Notes: generated by a model not told the origin, from the sequence alone. Positions 34,854 to 44,348 are shown, counted from the first letter of the stretch. The stretch: DNA of 64,000 nt from an uncultured Porphyromonadaceae bacterium (GCA_900538705.1 UPZG01000001.1:930001-994000), one strand, 5' to 3'. Numbers and translations are program-made.

Positions 34854-37355
34854 ATGGATAATACAAGTGTTCAGGACGTAAATAGTGCTGTAGCGAAACG
34901 CGACTGTGCAGCGTGGTGGGCCAAATGGATAGCTCCCATGCAAGAAGCCATATTGGATAGGGCAAACATCTGCTTGTTGGCCGCTGGGGTAATTTATGGG
35001 GTATTCAGGCCGTTTTTTGAGCAGTTGTTTTCGCACTACTGGGTAGCGCCGTTTCTGGCTTATTTCCAGAATGGGGTACTGGCTCAAACAGTGGCCTGGG
35101 TAGTTGTAATAGGGATTGTTGTAGAGTGTGGCATAGCTTGCAGGAACAGAAAACGGATTTCGGTAATACGGCTGTATCGCTGGGTTTTGGTTACTGCGAT
35201 ATGGGCAGCAGTCCGTTTCGGCGAGGCGTGGAGTTTTGTCCCTTGGATGGGTAGCGTGACCTATTTCGATATAGTTCCTTTCTACGCCCTGTCGGTGGGG
35301 GTGGCGTATGTGTGCCAGTTTATCAAACGTAAACCCTTGGAGGTGATTGAGGAGGAGGGGTTTGAATGTGATGAGCCTATCGAAACGAGCGAAGCGGATA
35401 GGCTGGGGCGCAGCGAGTTTGCGCGTATGCTGGCCCGGAGGTTGCTGAAAACCAGCTCGAGTCACCAGTCGTTTGCCGTGGGTATCTTGTCGCCGTGGGG
35501 CTATGGGAAGACCTCGTTCCTGAACTTGATAAAAGATGAGCTGAAGCGCTATGGTACTATCTGCATAGATTTCTCGCCTTGGACTTATGGGAAAGAAAAT
35601 AATTTGATTCGCGAGTTTTTTACCGAAGTGGGGAAACATTTGCGGAGGTATGCCGACGACTTGCCTCGCGATATGATGGAGTATGCCCATATTTTGGAAA
35701 AAAGCGAGTCGACATCGTGGCTGTCTATATTGCTGTCGTTGGGAAGTACGGGGCATAGCCTGGAGCAGCAGAGCAATCTGTTGAAGCAGTCGCTACAGAA
35801 AATAGACCGTCCTATTGTTGTCTTTATAGACGATTTAGACCGCTTGCGAGGCAACGAAGTCATGGAGATATTGAAGCTGATACGCAATGCCGCCAATTTC
35901 TCGGGAATCAAATTTGTAGCGGCTTATGACAGGAACTATTTGGTTGAAGCCATCAAGAACCAAAATATAGAATCGGCCAGCCGTTACTTGGAAAAGATTT
36001 TTCAGATAGAATATACGTTGCCTGCTTTTGAGCACTCGAGATTGATAGAATACTTGAATGAGGAGTGTGACCGGTTTATACGAGATGTAGATAAGGAGGA
36101 GCTAAGACAGATTATTGACGACCAAGACAGGATGAAGAGATTTGCCAAAGAAGAGCTTTTGTCGATGCGCGATGTAAAGCGCTATGCCAATTCGCTGCAG
36201 AATAGCTATGAAAAGTTGGCCGGCAATGTTGTGCTTTGCGATTTGATGAATTTGGAGATTCTGCGATTGATGTACAAGCCGGTTTATGACCTGTTGAGCC
36301 TGCGATGGACGCAAGTCTTGATGGAAGAAGAGGGGATACTCAGGTTGTATGAAAGTAGCGAAGAACGAGAAAAAAATATATCGTGGTCTCAGAAGGTACC
36401 CTCGTTTGAGATGAATGTCCAATTAAAAGGAATGGGATATAGCGAGGTAGAAGCCAAGCATATAATTAGGATATTAAATTTTTTGTTCCCTTCATCCGGG
36501 TTATCGAAAGTGTATGGAGCCATAAACAACAAAGATTCTATTGCCAGATACTTTTATGATACGATACAAGACTACGATTTACCCATAGAGGTTTTTAAGG
36601 AGCTGTGGAATAAGGAATATCAATATATAAAAGAAGAGGTAGATAATATAATGGCCCTGTATCAGACTGCTTCGTTTGTAAAGCAGTTGGATAGCTTTAC
36701 TCCGGATTCTGTGGCTGTGTGTAAAAAGAAGATACGCATTATGTTTTATGTAGGGAGCTCGAGCAATCTCTCTAAGAACACGTATAAGATTATTTCGAGT
36801 GGAATCATTTCATTAAATCGTGATTTAAGTAATGATGTGGAGATAAAGGAGCTTCTTCGGGAAGTTATAAAAGAAAACGGATTGAGCAATTATGTCTCTG
36901 AGTTTCTATGCTCGGAATATCATTCATTGGAAAAATATTTCTCGTTTGAAGAGATAAGGGTAATAGAGACCGACTATTTGCAGGAAGCCATTCGGCGAGA
37001 ATTACCGATGGATGTGATTTATGGCTATATAAGCAGAGTTATATACAATAGAGAACGTGATTATGAAGAGAATGAACGGGTCAGTGCTCTTATCAAAGAG
37101 TATGCCGGTAGGCATGTAGAGGAGTTCTTGCAGGGCATGGTGTGCAATACACCCGATGATGGCCGTTATTCAGTAAATTTTTTGGCTAAAAACGTATGGG
37201 GGTCTTGGGATAAATTCATAGACTATGTGAAGTCGATTACACCACGGACACCTGTTATCGATGAGTTTGAAAAGTTTTTAGAAGAGTTTGTCGAGTACGG
37301 TACTAGAAATAAAATGTTTTATAAATTTAAGTATATAAAGATAGGAAGAAGATAA
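34854..37355 (+). CDS. KAP family P-loop NTPase, membrane-anchored
   Basis: 833 residues. Four membrane segments before the NTPase (about 35-50, 62-95, 108-122 and 137-157), then the KAP domain: Walker A-like SPWGYGKTS (213-221; the first Gly is Ser) and Walker B VVFIDDLDRL (322-331), sensor/arginine region around YDRNYL. KAP is a STAND-class ATPase family whose members are often at the membrane and several of which act in defence. The last 300 residues are helical and not recognised. It is placed 3 bases after the hsdR remnant and 4 bases before hsdR, i.e. exactly at the hsdR start. Confidence 0.85.
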   Translation: MDNTSVQDVNSAVAKRDCAAWWAKWIAPMQEAILDRANICLLAAGVIYGVFRPFFEQLFSHYWVAPFLAYFQNGVLAQTVAWVVVIGIVVECGIACRNRKRISVIRLYRWVLVTAIWAAVRFGEAWSFVPWMGSVTYFDIVPFYALSVGVAYVCQFIKRKPLEVIEEEGFECDEPIETSEADRLGRSEFARMLARRLLKTSSSHQSFAVGILSPWGYGKTSFLNLIKDELKRYGTICIDFSPWTYGKENNLIREFFTEVGKHLRRYADDLPRDMMEYAHILEKSESTSWLSILLSLGSTGHSLEQQSNLLKQSLQKIDRPIVVFIDDLDRLRGNEVMEILKLIRNAANFSGIKFVAAYDRNYLVEAIKNQNIESASRYLEKIFQIEYTLPAFEHSRLIEYLNEECDRFIRDVDKEELRQIIDDQDRMKRFAKEELLSMRDVKRYANSLQNSYEKLAGNVVLCDLMNLEILRLMYKPVYDLLSLRWTQVLMEEEGILRLYESSEEREKNISWSQKVPSFEMNVQLKGMGYSEVEAKHIIRILNFLFPSSGLSKVYGAINNKDSIARYFYDTIQDYDLPIEVFKELWNKEYQYIKEEVDNIMALYQTASFVKQLDSFTPDSVAVCKKKIRIMFYVGSSSNLSKNTYKIISSGIISLNRDLSNDVEIKELLREVIKENGLSNYVSEFLCSEYHSLEKYFSFEEIRVIETDYLQEAIRRELPMDVIYGYISRVIYNRERDYEENERVSALIKEYAGRHVEEFLQGMVCNTPDDGRYSVNFLAKNVWGSWDKFIDYVKSITPRTPVIDEFEKFLEEFVEYGTRNKMFYKFKYIKIGRR

Positions 37356-37359
37356 AACC

Positions 37360-40300
37360 ATGATGAACCTCTCATTCAAAGAAGACCATATCAGTCAGTT
37401 GCCGGCCTTGATGCTGCTCATGAAGCTGGGCTATACCTATCTGACACCCGATGAGGCGCTGGCGATGCGCGGCGGCAAGACGTCGAATGTGTTGCTCGAA
37501 GAGGTGTTGCGCAACCAGTTGCGGCGCATCAACTCCATTCGGGTAAATCGTAACAAGGAGGAGCTGTTCTCTGAACAGAATATCGAGAACGGGGTGCTGG
37601 CCATGCGCAATATCCCCATGGAGGGCGGTTACCTGAACGGTAATGAGGCGCTCTATAACCTGTTGACGCTGGGCAAGGCTTTCGAGCAGAGCATCGACGG
37701 AGACAAGAAGAGCTACACCATGCGCTTTATCGACTGGGAGCGACCGGAGCGGAATGTGTATCATGTGACCGAGGAGTTTGCCGTGACTCGTACCGGTATG
37801 GCCGATACCTACCGGCCCGACATCGTGCTGTTTGTCAACGGCATTCCACTGGTGGTGATAGAGTGTAAGCGCCCCGACATCAAGGGGGCACTCGACCAGG
37901 CTATTTCGCAGCATCTGCGCAACCAGAAGGAGGATGGCATACGCTCGCTCTATCTGTACAGTGCATTGCTGATGAGCATCGGCAACAGCTATGGGGCTTA
38001 TGGCACGACGGCCACTCCGGCAAAATTTTGGAACAAGTGGCGCGAGATGTTTGTGACCGAGCAGGATGAGGCGGAGTATGCCCGGCAGCTGGACCATCTG
38101 GTCAATGAGCCGCTAAGTGAGGAGCAGAAAGACCATCTGTTTGGCAACCGCTTCCGCTATGTGCGGACTTACTTCGATGAGCAGATGCAGGAACCGGTGT
38201 TGCCTACCGAGCAAGACCGCTACCTCTTCAGCCTTTGCCGTCCGGAACGGTTGCTCGACCTTATTCATAATTTTACCATCTATGACGGTGGCATCAAGAA
38301 ACTGGCCCGTTACCAGCAATATTTTGCAGTCAAGGAGATTGTTGCGCGGGTCAGGAGTCTCGACCACGGTAAGCGCCGGGGTGGCGTGGTGTGGCATACA
38401 CAAGGGAGCGGCAAGTCGCTCACCATGGTACTGTTGGCTCAGGCGATAGCTCAGATGCAGGAGATACCGAGTGCGCGCATTGTGATGGTGACCGACCGTA
38501 CCGACCTGGATAGCCAGATAACCAGCACCTTCAAGAAGTGTGGACGCGAGGTGATGAATGCCACGACCGGTACCCATCTGGTGGAATTGTTGGAGAGCAA
38601 GAGCGATGCCGTGATTACAACGATTATCAACAAGTTTGAGACGGCAGTGAAGCGCATGAGTAGGCCGCTGACCGACCCCAATATATTTATCCTTATCGAT
38701 GAGGCGCACCGCAGCCAGTACAAGGAGATGGCTATCAAGATGGACAAGGTGCTGCCCAATGCTTGCAAGATAGCCTTTACCGGCACGCCGCTGATGAAGA
38801 AGGAGAAGAATACGGCCCGTACGTTTGGCGGGATTATCCGCCCGGTATATACGGTGCGGCAGGCGGTGGAAGATGGTGCGGTAGTACCTCTGCTCTACGA
38901 GGGACGCATCGTGCCCCAGAGTGTGAATGAAGGGCCCATAGACGAGCATTTTACCAAGGTGTGCGAGGAGCTGAACGAGTATGAAACGGCCGACCTGAAG
39001 AAAAAGTATTCGCGTACCGACTTTGTAAGCCAGACCGACCAGCGAATTTACTCCATCGCCTGGAATATTTCGGAGCACTTCCGCAATAACTGGCAGGGGA
39101 CGAAGTTTAAGGCTATGCTGGTGGTGCCGCGCAAGTCGATAGCCGTGTTGTACAAAAAGTATTTGGATGGGCTACGTATAGTGTCGTCGGAGGTGCTCAT
39201 CACGGCGCCCGATACACGCGAGGGCGAGGAGTCGAGCTATGGCGAGACCTCGGAGGCGGTGAATGCCTATTGGGATCGAATGATGGACGAGCATGGCACA
39301 CCCAAGAAGTATCAGGACAATCTGATCGCACGCTTCAAGAACCAGGAGCATCCCGAAATCATGATTGTAGTAGACAAGCTGTTGACCGGCTTTGATGAGC
39401 CGAAGGTGGTGGTGATGTATCTCGACCGCAAGTTGAACGGGCACACGCTGTTGCAGGCCGTGGCACGCGTAAATAGGGTGTGCGACGACAAGGAGTTTGG
39501 CTATATCATAGACTATTATGGGGTATTGAAAGAACTGGACGATGCGCTGGAGCTCTACTCGAACTACGATGCAGAGGAACAGGAGGCCTTCCGCGAGACT
39601 CTGGAGCCTGTCGATACTGAGATAGAGAAGTTGCCGCAGAGATATTCCGATTTATGGGAGCTGTTCAAGACGATACCTAACAAACGCGACCTGGAGGCTT
39701 ACGCTCAATCGTTGCGTGAGGAAGACCGTCGGCAGGAGTTCTACGAGCGACTAACCGCCTATGCATCGTGCCTGAAGATTGCCCTCTCGACGCGGGAGTT
39801 TCATGTGCGCACTTCCGAAGAGGAAGTGAAGCGATACAAGGACGATTTGAACATGTTCGTGAAGTTGAGGTCGGCCGTCCAGTTGCGCTACTCCGATACT
39901 GTCGATTTTCGGCAATACGAAAGCCAGATACAAAAACTGATTAACTTCCACGTTACGAGTAGTGCTGTAAAGCCAGTGACCGAGCTGGTGAATATCTTCG
40001 ATACCGAAGCATTTGAGCAGGAGGTGGCGAAGTTGGAGAGCAATGCGGCCAAGGCCGATACGATAGCCTCGCGCACCAGCAAGTTTATTACAGAGAATAT
40101 GGATTCTGACCCGGCGTTTTACAAGAAATTCTCCCAACTGTTGAAGGAGACAATTGCAGCGTATGAACAGGGACGCATCGACGAGATTGAGTATCTGCAA
40201 CGGGTGTTGAAATATAAGGATGACGTGTTGGCCCATACTGACAGCGAGTTGCCTGATGAGTTGCAGCATAACAATGCTGCCAAGGCCTATTATGGCTTGG

Positions 40301-40590
40301 CATTGGAAACATATCTGAGAGTATTTGGAGACGTGTCGATAGACTTGAAACAGTTGGCTTTGGATACAGCGTGGGCTTTCGATCGCATTATGAATCGAAC
40401 TTTGATTGTCGATGGCCTGGTATTGGTCGATTGGCAACAAAAGTCGGATATCATAGGCCGCATGAAGATAGAGCTGGAAGCTTATCTGATTGATGAGGTG
40501 AAAAGAAAATATGGTATTGCATTTCCTTTTGACGATATGGATGTAATTATAGACGGATGTGTAGAGGTGGCAAAGCTATGGATCAGGTAA
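37360..40590 (+). CDS. hsdR: Type I restriction endonuclease motor subunit HsdR
   Basis: ATP-driven translocase and nuclease subunit. 1076 residues: N-terminal PD-(D/E)xK nuclease with Asp154 (RPDIVLFV), Glu168 and Lys170 (IECKRP), superfamily 2 helicase with Walker A TQGSGKS (347-353), DEAH box (447-450) and TGTPL, and C-terminal helical region contacting HsdM. All motifs are intact. Two adjacent ATGs are possible starts; the first is 4 bases after the KAP stop. Ends overlapping the YgjP-type gene. Confidence 0.96.
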   Translation: MMNLSFKEDHISQLPALMLLMKLGYTYLTPDEALAMRGGKTSNVLLEEVLRNQLRRINSIRVNRNKEELFSEQNIENGVLAMRNIPMEGGYLNGNEALYNLLTLGKAFEQSIDGDKKSYTMRFIDWERPERNVYHVTEEFAVTRTGMADTYRPDIVLFVNGIPLVVIECKRPDIKGALDQAISQHLRNQKEDGIRSLYLYSALLMSIGNSYGAYGTTATPAKFWNKWREMFVTEQDEAEYARQLDHLVNEPLSEEQKDHLFGNRFRYVRTYFDEQMQEPVLPTEQDRYLFSLCRPERLLDLIHNFTIYDGGIKKLARYQQYFAVKEIVARVRSLDHGKRRGGVVWHTQGSGKSLTMVLLAQAIAQMQEIPSARIVMVTDRTDLDSQITSTFKKCGREVMNATTGTHLVELLESKSDAVITTIINKFETAVKRMSRPLTDPNIFILIDEAHRSQYKEMAIKMDKVLPNACKIAFTGTPLMKKEKNTARTFGGIIRPVYTVRQAVEDGAVVPLLYEGRIVPQSVNEGPIDEHFTKVCEELNEYETADLKKKYSRTDFVSQTDQRIYSIAWNISEHFRNNWQGTKFKAMLVVPRKSIAVLYKKYLDGLRIVSSEVLITAPDTREGEESSYGETSEAVNAYWDRMMDEHGTPKKYQDNLIARFKNQEHPEIMIVVDKLLTGFDEPKVVVMYLDRKLNGHTLLQAVARVNRVCDDKEFGYIIDYYGVLKELDDALELYSNYDAEEQEAFRETLEPVDTEIEKLPQRYSDLWELFKTIPNKRDLEAYAQSLREEDRRQEFYERLTAYASCLKIALSTREFHVRTSEEEVKRYKDDLNMFVKLRSAVQLRYSDTVDFRQYESQIQKLINFHVTSSAVKPVTELVNIFDTEAFEQEVAKLESNAAKADTIASRTSKFITENMDSDPAFYKKFSQLLKETIAAYEQGRIDEIEYLQRVLKYKDDVLAHTDSELPDELQHNNAAKAYYGLALETYLRVFGDVSIDLKQLALDTAWAFDRIMNRTLIVDGLVLVDWQQKSDIIGRMKIELEAYLIDEVKRKYGIAFPFDDMDVIIDGCVEVAKLWIR

Positions 40591-41282
40591 AAGACCATAT
40601 TGAGTTCGGCTCGCGAGTGGTGGCGTATACCATCGAATACCGAACTCGGAAGACTTTAGGCATTTGTGTACATCCAGACGGTCGGGTGGAGGTGAAGGCT
40701 CCCGCAGGCGCTTCGCTGGAGCAAATCAGATGCCATGTGCATCGGCGTGCGCCGTGGATTTACAAACAACAACGTTACTTCGATTCCTTTGGCATACATA
40801 CGCCGGAACGAAAATATGTTAGTGGAGAAACTCATTTATATTTAGGTCGGCAATATATGCTGCGTATTGTTGACAGCGAACGTAATGAGGTACATTATAA
40901 AGGAAATATACTTGAGGTAGAGTGTAGACACCGCAAGGATGTGCGCTCTTTGCTTTTGGCTTGGTATCGGCGACGGGCTGAAATCAAGTTCAGAGAGTAT
41001 GCCGCACCTTTGATAGCGCGTTTTAGCCGTTATCAGGTTCAGCCGTCAGGAATCACTTTGAAGGAGATGGAGACACGTTGGGGTAGTTGTACCGCATCGG
41101 GACAAATTTTGTTGAATCCCCGACTCATTGCTGCTCCGCGCATCTGTATCGAGTATGTCATCTTGCATGAGCTTTGTCACTTAGTCTATCGTAACCATAC
41201 CAAAGCTTTCTATGAACTGTTGGCTCGGGAAATGCCCAATTGGGAAAAGTGGAAGATGAAATTGGAACGACTGATGATTTAG
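40578..41282 (+). CDS. YgjP-type zinc metallopeptidase (DUF45)
   Basis: 234 residues from the ATG at 40578, which overlaps the hsdR stop by 13 bases; the longer frame from 40557 is less likely. Near the C-terminus is the zinc motif HELCHLVYRNH (HExxH plus a third His), and before it the family signature METRWGSCTASGQILLNPRLI. The fold is related to SprT/WLM metallopeptidases. Genes of this family are commonly found next to hsdR in type I systems; whether it processes an island protein or acts on DNA-bound proteins is not known. Last gene of the island. Confidence 0.87.
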   Translation: MDQVKDHIEFGSRVVAYTIEYRTRKTLGICVHPDGRVEVKAPAGASLEQIRCHVHRRAPWIYKQQRYFDSFGIHTPERKYVSGETHLYLGRQYMLRIVDSERNEVHYKGNILEVECRHRKDVRSLLLAWYRRRAEIKFREYAAPLIARFSRYQVQPSGITLKEMETRWGSCTASGQILLNPRLIAAPRICIEYVILHELCHLVYRNHTKAFYELLAREMPNWEKWKMKLERLMI

Positions 41283-41736
41283 TTCTGATATTTGAATCTT
41301 GAATGAAATTCTAATTAGATATATCTTTTAAACGGTATCTGATATAGGATATAAAATCTACAGATTATTATAGAAATCCCAAAGTTTGTTGTTATCAAAC
41401 AATATTTGAATCAGAAACTATTAGACTATAAGAATTTTAGATATAGAGAACAAGATAGCTGTTACCATACCATCTATGAAGCATATTGTTATTCAACGTA
41501 AAGCTGTTATCAAGGTGACAGTGTCTTATATGGTATTCTGCTGAGGTGCTTCCCCTTTACAGGATAAGGTAAAGTAGGGGGCGTTTGTATGGCGCCCAGC
41601 TGAGGGAATAGGGCAGATAGAACATATTGGCGTGAAACATTCGCTTATTTTATATCTTTATCGTTCCGTTTTTAACTATCTTACCTAAGTCAGGATGCGG
41701 CTTGGAAAAGCGGAAGATAGAAAACTATGCTTTCAG
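41283..41736 (+). other. Non-coding gap after the restriction island
   Basis: AT-rich for the first 200 bases, then mixed. An imperfect hairpin is possible around 41547-41583 (CCCCTTTAC... GTAAAGTAGGGG) and a GGGCGTTTGTATGGCGCCC stem (41579-41598). No gene or tRNA-Phe-like repeat could be supported. Confidence 0.4.
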
Positions 41737-41768
41737 TTTGTTTTTGCACTTGTCTTTTCCTATCTTTG
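41737..41768 (+). promoter_or_regulatory. Promoter of the transglutaminase-like gene
   Basis: TTTG (41737-41740), 20 bases, TATCTTTG (41761-41768). The gene starts at 41928, so the leader is about 150 bases, unusually long here, and it contains the EAL-like remnant. Confidence 0.7.
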
Positions 41769-41822
41769 TAAATAGTAAAGGTATGTTACGTTACCTTTTA
41801 TAATGACAGAATAGAGCGGTGA

Positions 41823-41918
41823 AGGCGTATTTTGTGTCATGATCCGATAGAATGGGTAATTGGGCCAGAACGCTTTGTGGCAGCCGCCGAGAAAACAGGA
41901 GTATTAATCACTTTATGA
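41823..41918 (+). pseudogene. Short EAL-domain-like coding remnant (weak)
   Basis: An open stretch of 31 codons with no ATG between stops reads ...DPIEW and then PERFVAAAEKTGVLITL. This matches, with the right spacing, the EAL (c-di-GMP phosphodiesterase) core pattern P-x-x-F-I-x-x-A-E-x-T-G-L-I-x-x-L. Only this fragment is present. It could be chance; a protein search of the fragment would decide. Confidence 0.35.
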
Positions 41919-41927
41919 ATCGCGACC

Positions 41928-43412
41928 ATGAAAAGACAAGGTTTTATTGCCTTATTGGCAGTGGCAGTATTGTGCACTATGCAGGTGCAAGCGCAATCTA
42001 AATCTCAATCGTTTGAGGAGTATAAGAAACAAGCCATGTCGGCTTACAAGAGTTATGTAAAAGAAAAGGTTACGGCTTTTGAGAATTTCCGTGCCCAGCG
42101 AAACAAAGAGTTTGCATCGTATCTGAAGAAAAAATGGATGCGTTATGAGCAGCAACCCGAGGTGGAACCGCCTGTACGCCCCAAACCTGTTGTGCCCGAC
42201 CCGAAAGACGATGCTACGATGCCGTCGCGTTTGCCGGTACTCACGGTGAAGCCTATCAAAAAGCCCGATGCGCCGGTAGATGTGACAGTGAAGCCGATAC
42301 CGCGTGATGTGAAGCCTGCCGAGGCGTTGCAGTTCGATTTTTATGGTACGCGTTGCCGTGTGCGTTTTGCCAGGAACAAGGCTTTTACGCTGGGCGATAT
42401 CAGCGAGCAGTATGTGTCGCAGGTGTGGAACGAGCTTGTTTCGCCTGACTATTCTACGTTGCTCGACGATTGTATCGCTTACCGCTCGGAGTTGCAGTTG
42501 TGTGACTGGGCGTATGTGAAGTTTACAGAGAGTGTGGCTAATGCTCTCTTTGGCAGTGCCAAGCCTAACGAGGCGGCTTTATTGCAGGCTTTCTTGCTGA
42601 TGCAGAGTGGCTATGATGCCAAGGTGATACGTTTTGGAAGTGACAGGCTAATGCCGGCGCTCTCGGCCGATAATCAGATATACGGATATACTTTCTTTGT
42701 GAACGGTGGCCGTCGTTACTATCTGTTGGAGAAGATAAAAGAGAAACAACCTATATATACTTACGACGAGATGTTTTACGACAAGGCGCGGCCTTGTGCT
42801 CTGGGTGTGCCTCGTGAGCAGCAGTTCCCCGTTGTGAAGGCTGCGGCTACCACACGCGCGTCGTCAAAATATCCGACGGCTCATGTCGAGACAAACGCCA
42901 ATAATAACCTTATGGCATTCTATAACGATTTTCCCCATTGCGAGTGGACGGTGTATGCCCGTACGCCCATGACGAGTGAGATGCGTGACGAAGTGCTCTC
43001 TCCGTTGCGGGCTGCCATTAAAGGGAAAGGCGAGGTTGAGGCTGCCAATATACTGCTTAACTTTGTGCAGACGGGATTTAAGTACAAGACCGATGAGGAG
43101 CAGTTTGGCTATGAGCGGCCGTTGTTTGTCGATGAGGTTTTTTACTATCCTTATTGCGATTGTGAAGACAGGGCTATTCTCTATGTATATTTGGTACACG
43201 AGTTGTTGGGGCTCGATGTGGCATTGCTCTATTATCCCATGCATCTTGCAGCAGCCGTGGCTTTCAACGAGTCGGTCGATGGCGACAGCATGATGATAAA
43301 CGGCCGTAAGTATCTGGTATGCGACCCTACTATTATCAGTGGAGCATCGGTCGGCGAGGCGATGAAACGTTATAAGAATACCAAGGCTACCGTATATGTT
43401 GTGGAGTACTGA
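41928..43412 (+). CDS. Exported transglutaminase-like protein
   Basis: 494 residues: signal peptide (1-22, ending VQAQ), a charged helical/coiled-coil stretch (25-75), a Pro/Lys-rich linker (76-125) and a C-terminal domain in which a Cys (YCDCEDRAI), His (YPMHLAAAVAF) and Asp (VCDPT) appear in the order and spacing of a transglutaminase-like (papain-fold) triad. In this lineage such domains are usually envelope cysteine peptidases or inactive folds; function unknown. Preceded by a clear promoter. Confidence 0.7.
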   Translation: MKRQGFIALLAVAVLCTMQVQAQSKSQSFEEYKKQAMSAYKSYVKEKVTAFENFRAQRNKEFASYLKKKWMRYEQQPEVEPPVRPKPVVPDPKDDATMPSRLPVLTVKPIKKPDAPVDVTVKPIPRDVKPAEALQFDFYGTRCRVRFARNKAFTLGDISEQYVSQVWNELVSPDYSTLLDDCIAYRSELQLCDWAYVKFTESVANALFGSAKPNEAALLQAFLLMQSGYDAKVIRFGSDRLMPALSADNQIYGYTFFVNGGRRYYLLEKIKEKQPIYTYDEMFYDKARPCALGVPREQQFPVVKAAATTRASSKYPTAHVETNANNNLMAFYNDFPHCEWTVYARTPMTSEMRDEVLSPLRAAIKGKGEVEAANILLNFVQTGFKYKTDEEQFGYERPLFVDEVFYYPYCDCEDRAILYVYLVHELLGLDVALLYYPMHLAAAVAFNESVDGDSMMINGRKYLVCDPTIISGASVGEAMKRYKNTKATVYVVEY

Positions 43413-43415
43413 CGG

Positions 43416-44072
43416 TTACAGGTGAATTTCGTTGAGGAAGGCCTGTACTTTCTCAAAAAACTGCGAGATGTGCTCGCCGTCGACAAAGGCATGACTTACT
43501 GTAAGGGCGATAGGCATATATAGCTTGTCGCCTCGTGTGATGGCTTTCCCGGCATTCATCAAGGGGTAGTCCATAGAGTGCCCTGTAGCCATCTGTGTGT
43601 AGGTTACGCCGGTGAAGTATAGTTTGGGTGTTGCGCTTAGCAGGAATACGTCGTAGTCGCCGGCTTCGGCAATGGCTTTATCGGTAGCATAGGGGTCGCC
43701 GTCGTGCGGAATATGTATGATGATATGTCGTGCTTCGCGATAGAACGATGCAAAATCGTCTTTGTACGGAATGCGGACGGTGTAAAATGTGCGTCCCGGC
43801 ACGGCAATGGGCGAGATGACATCGACTGTGTCGTGCCATACTACGTTGCCCTCTTTATCGATGCGGTAGCGTAGTTCTTTTATTTCGTTTACGGCGCGAG
43901 CCACAGCATAGAGATAATGGAGAAAGAAGGAGCTGTCGCTCTCCTTGGCGCGGTAGAAAGCCCGGGTGCATTCCACTTCGCTCGTGATGGCTATCCAAGG
44001 ATTGGCAAAATTCTTGAAGTATAGGTAATTGTCGCGTCGTACCCAATTTTCTATCTCTACGATGTGTTTCAT
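43416..44072 (-). CDS. CatA-like O-acetyltransferase
   Basis: 218 residues, chloramphenicol acetyltransferase family (trimeric, acetyl-CoA dependent). The catalytic motif is present as SHAFVDG (His194), matching HxxxDG, and the substrate-side segment YTQMATGHSMDYPL agrees with the family. Chromosomal CatA-like proteins in Bacteroidota often are not resistance enzymes, so chloramphenicol resistance should not be assumed. It ends 3 bases from the preceding plus-strand gene (tail-to-tail). A -7-like box (minus TACTTTTG) is at 44095-44102. Confidence 0.85.
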   Translation of the reverse strand: MKHIVEIENWVRRDNYLYFKNFANPWIAITSEVECTRAFYRAKESDSSFFLHYLYAVARAVNEIKELRYRIDKEGNVVWHDTVDVISPIAVPGRTFYTVRIPYKDDFASFYREARHIIIHIPHDGDPYATDKAIAEAGDYDVFLLSATPKLYFTGVTYTQMATGHSMDYPLMNAGKAITRGDKLYMPIALTVSHAFVDGEHISQFFEKVQAFLNEIHL

Positions 44073-44094
44073 AACGTTGTTTTTTTGTTGCGTG

Positions 44095-44102
44095 CAAAAG
44101 TA
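44095..44102 (-). promoter_or_regulatory. Candidate -7 box of the CatA-like gene
   Basis: Minus-strand TACTTTTG, 23 bases before the ATG at 44072; no clear -33 box. Confidence 0.4.
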
Positions 44103-44254
44103 AGAATTTTTGTGCTAAGGTGGGATTGCCTATGAAATGAATGTGTAATCTCGATGTAACAATGCCGTGTGATGCAGACCAGTATCGGGGGATAGAATTT
44201 TGTGCGGTTGACGATGACTTGTCGTTCGTGTTGCTAAAAGCCTTGTACGTAGAG

Positions 44255-44284
44255 TTTGTTTTTAATGAATAGTTCCTATCTTTG
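44255..44284 (+). promoter_or_regulatory. Promoter of the debranching-enzyme gene
   Basis: TTTG (44255-44258), 18 bases, TATCTTTG (44277-44284), about 60 bases before the ATG at 44349. Confidence 0.6.
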
Positions 44285-44348
44285 CATAATGCGTCGCTAT
44301 AGGAGGCAAAGAAAACAACTCATAGATTAATATTTAATATATTGTATT

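Noticed and set aside
29507..41760. tRNA-Phe as an integration site of the restriction island
   Set aside because: No repeat of the tRNA 3' end was found after the island and there is no integrase in the window, so the tRNA border may be coincidence.
43416..44072. Chloramphenicol resistance gene
   Set aside because: Family and His motif fit CatA, but chromosomal CatA-like enzymes often do not give resistance and no mobile context is seen.
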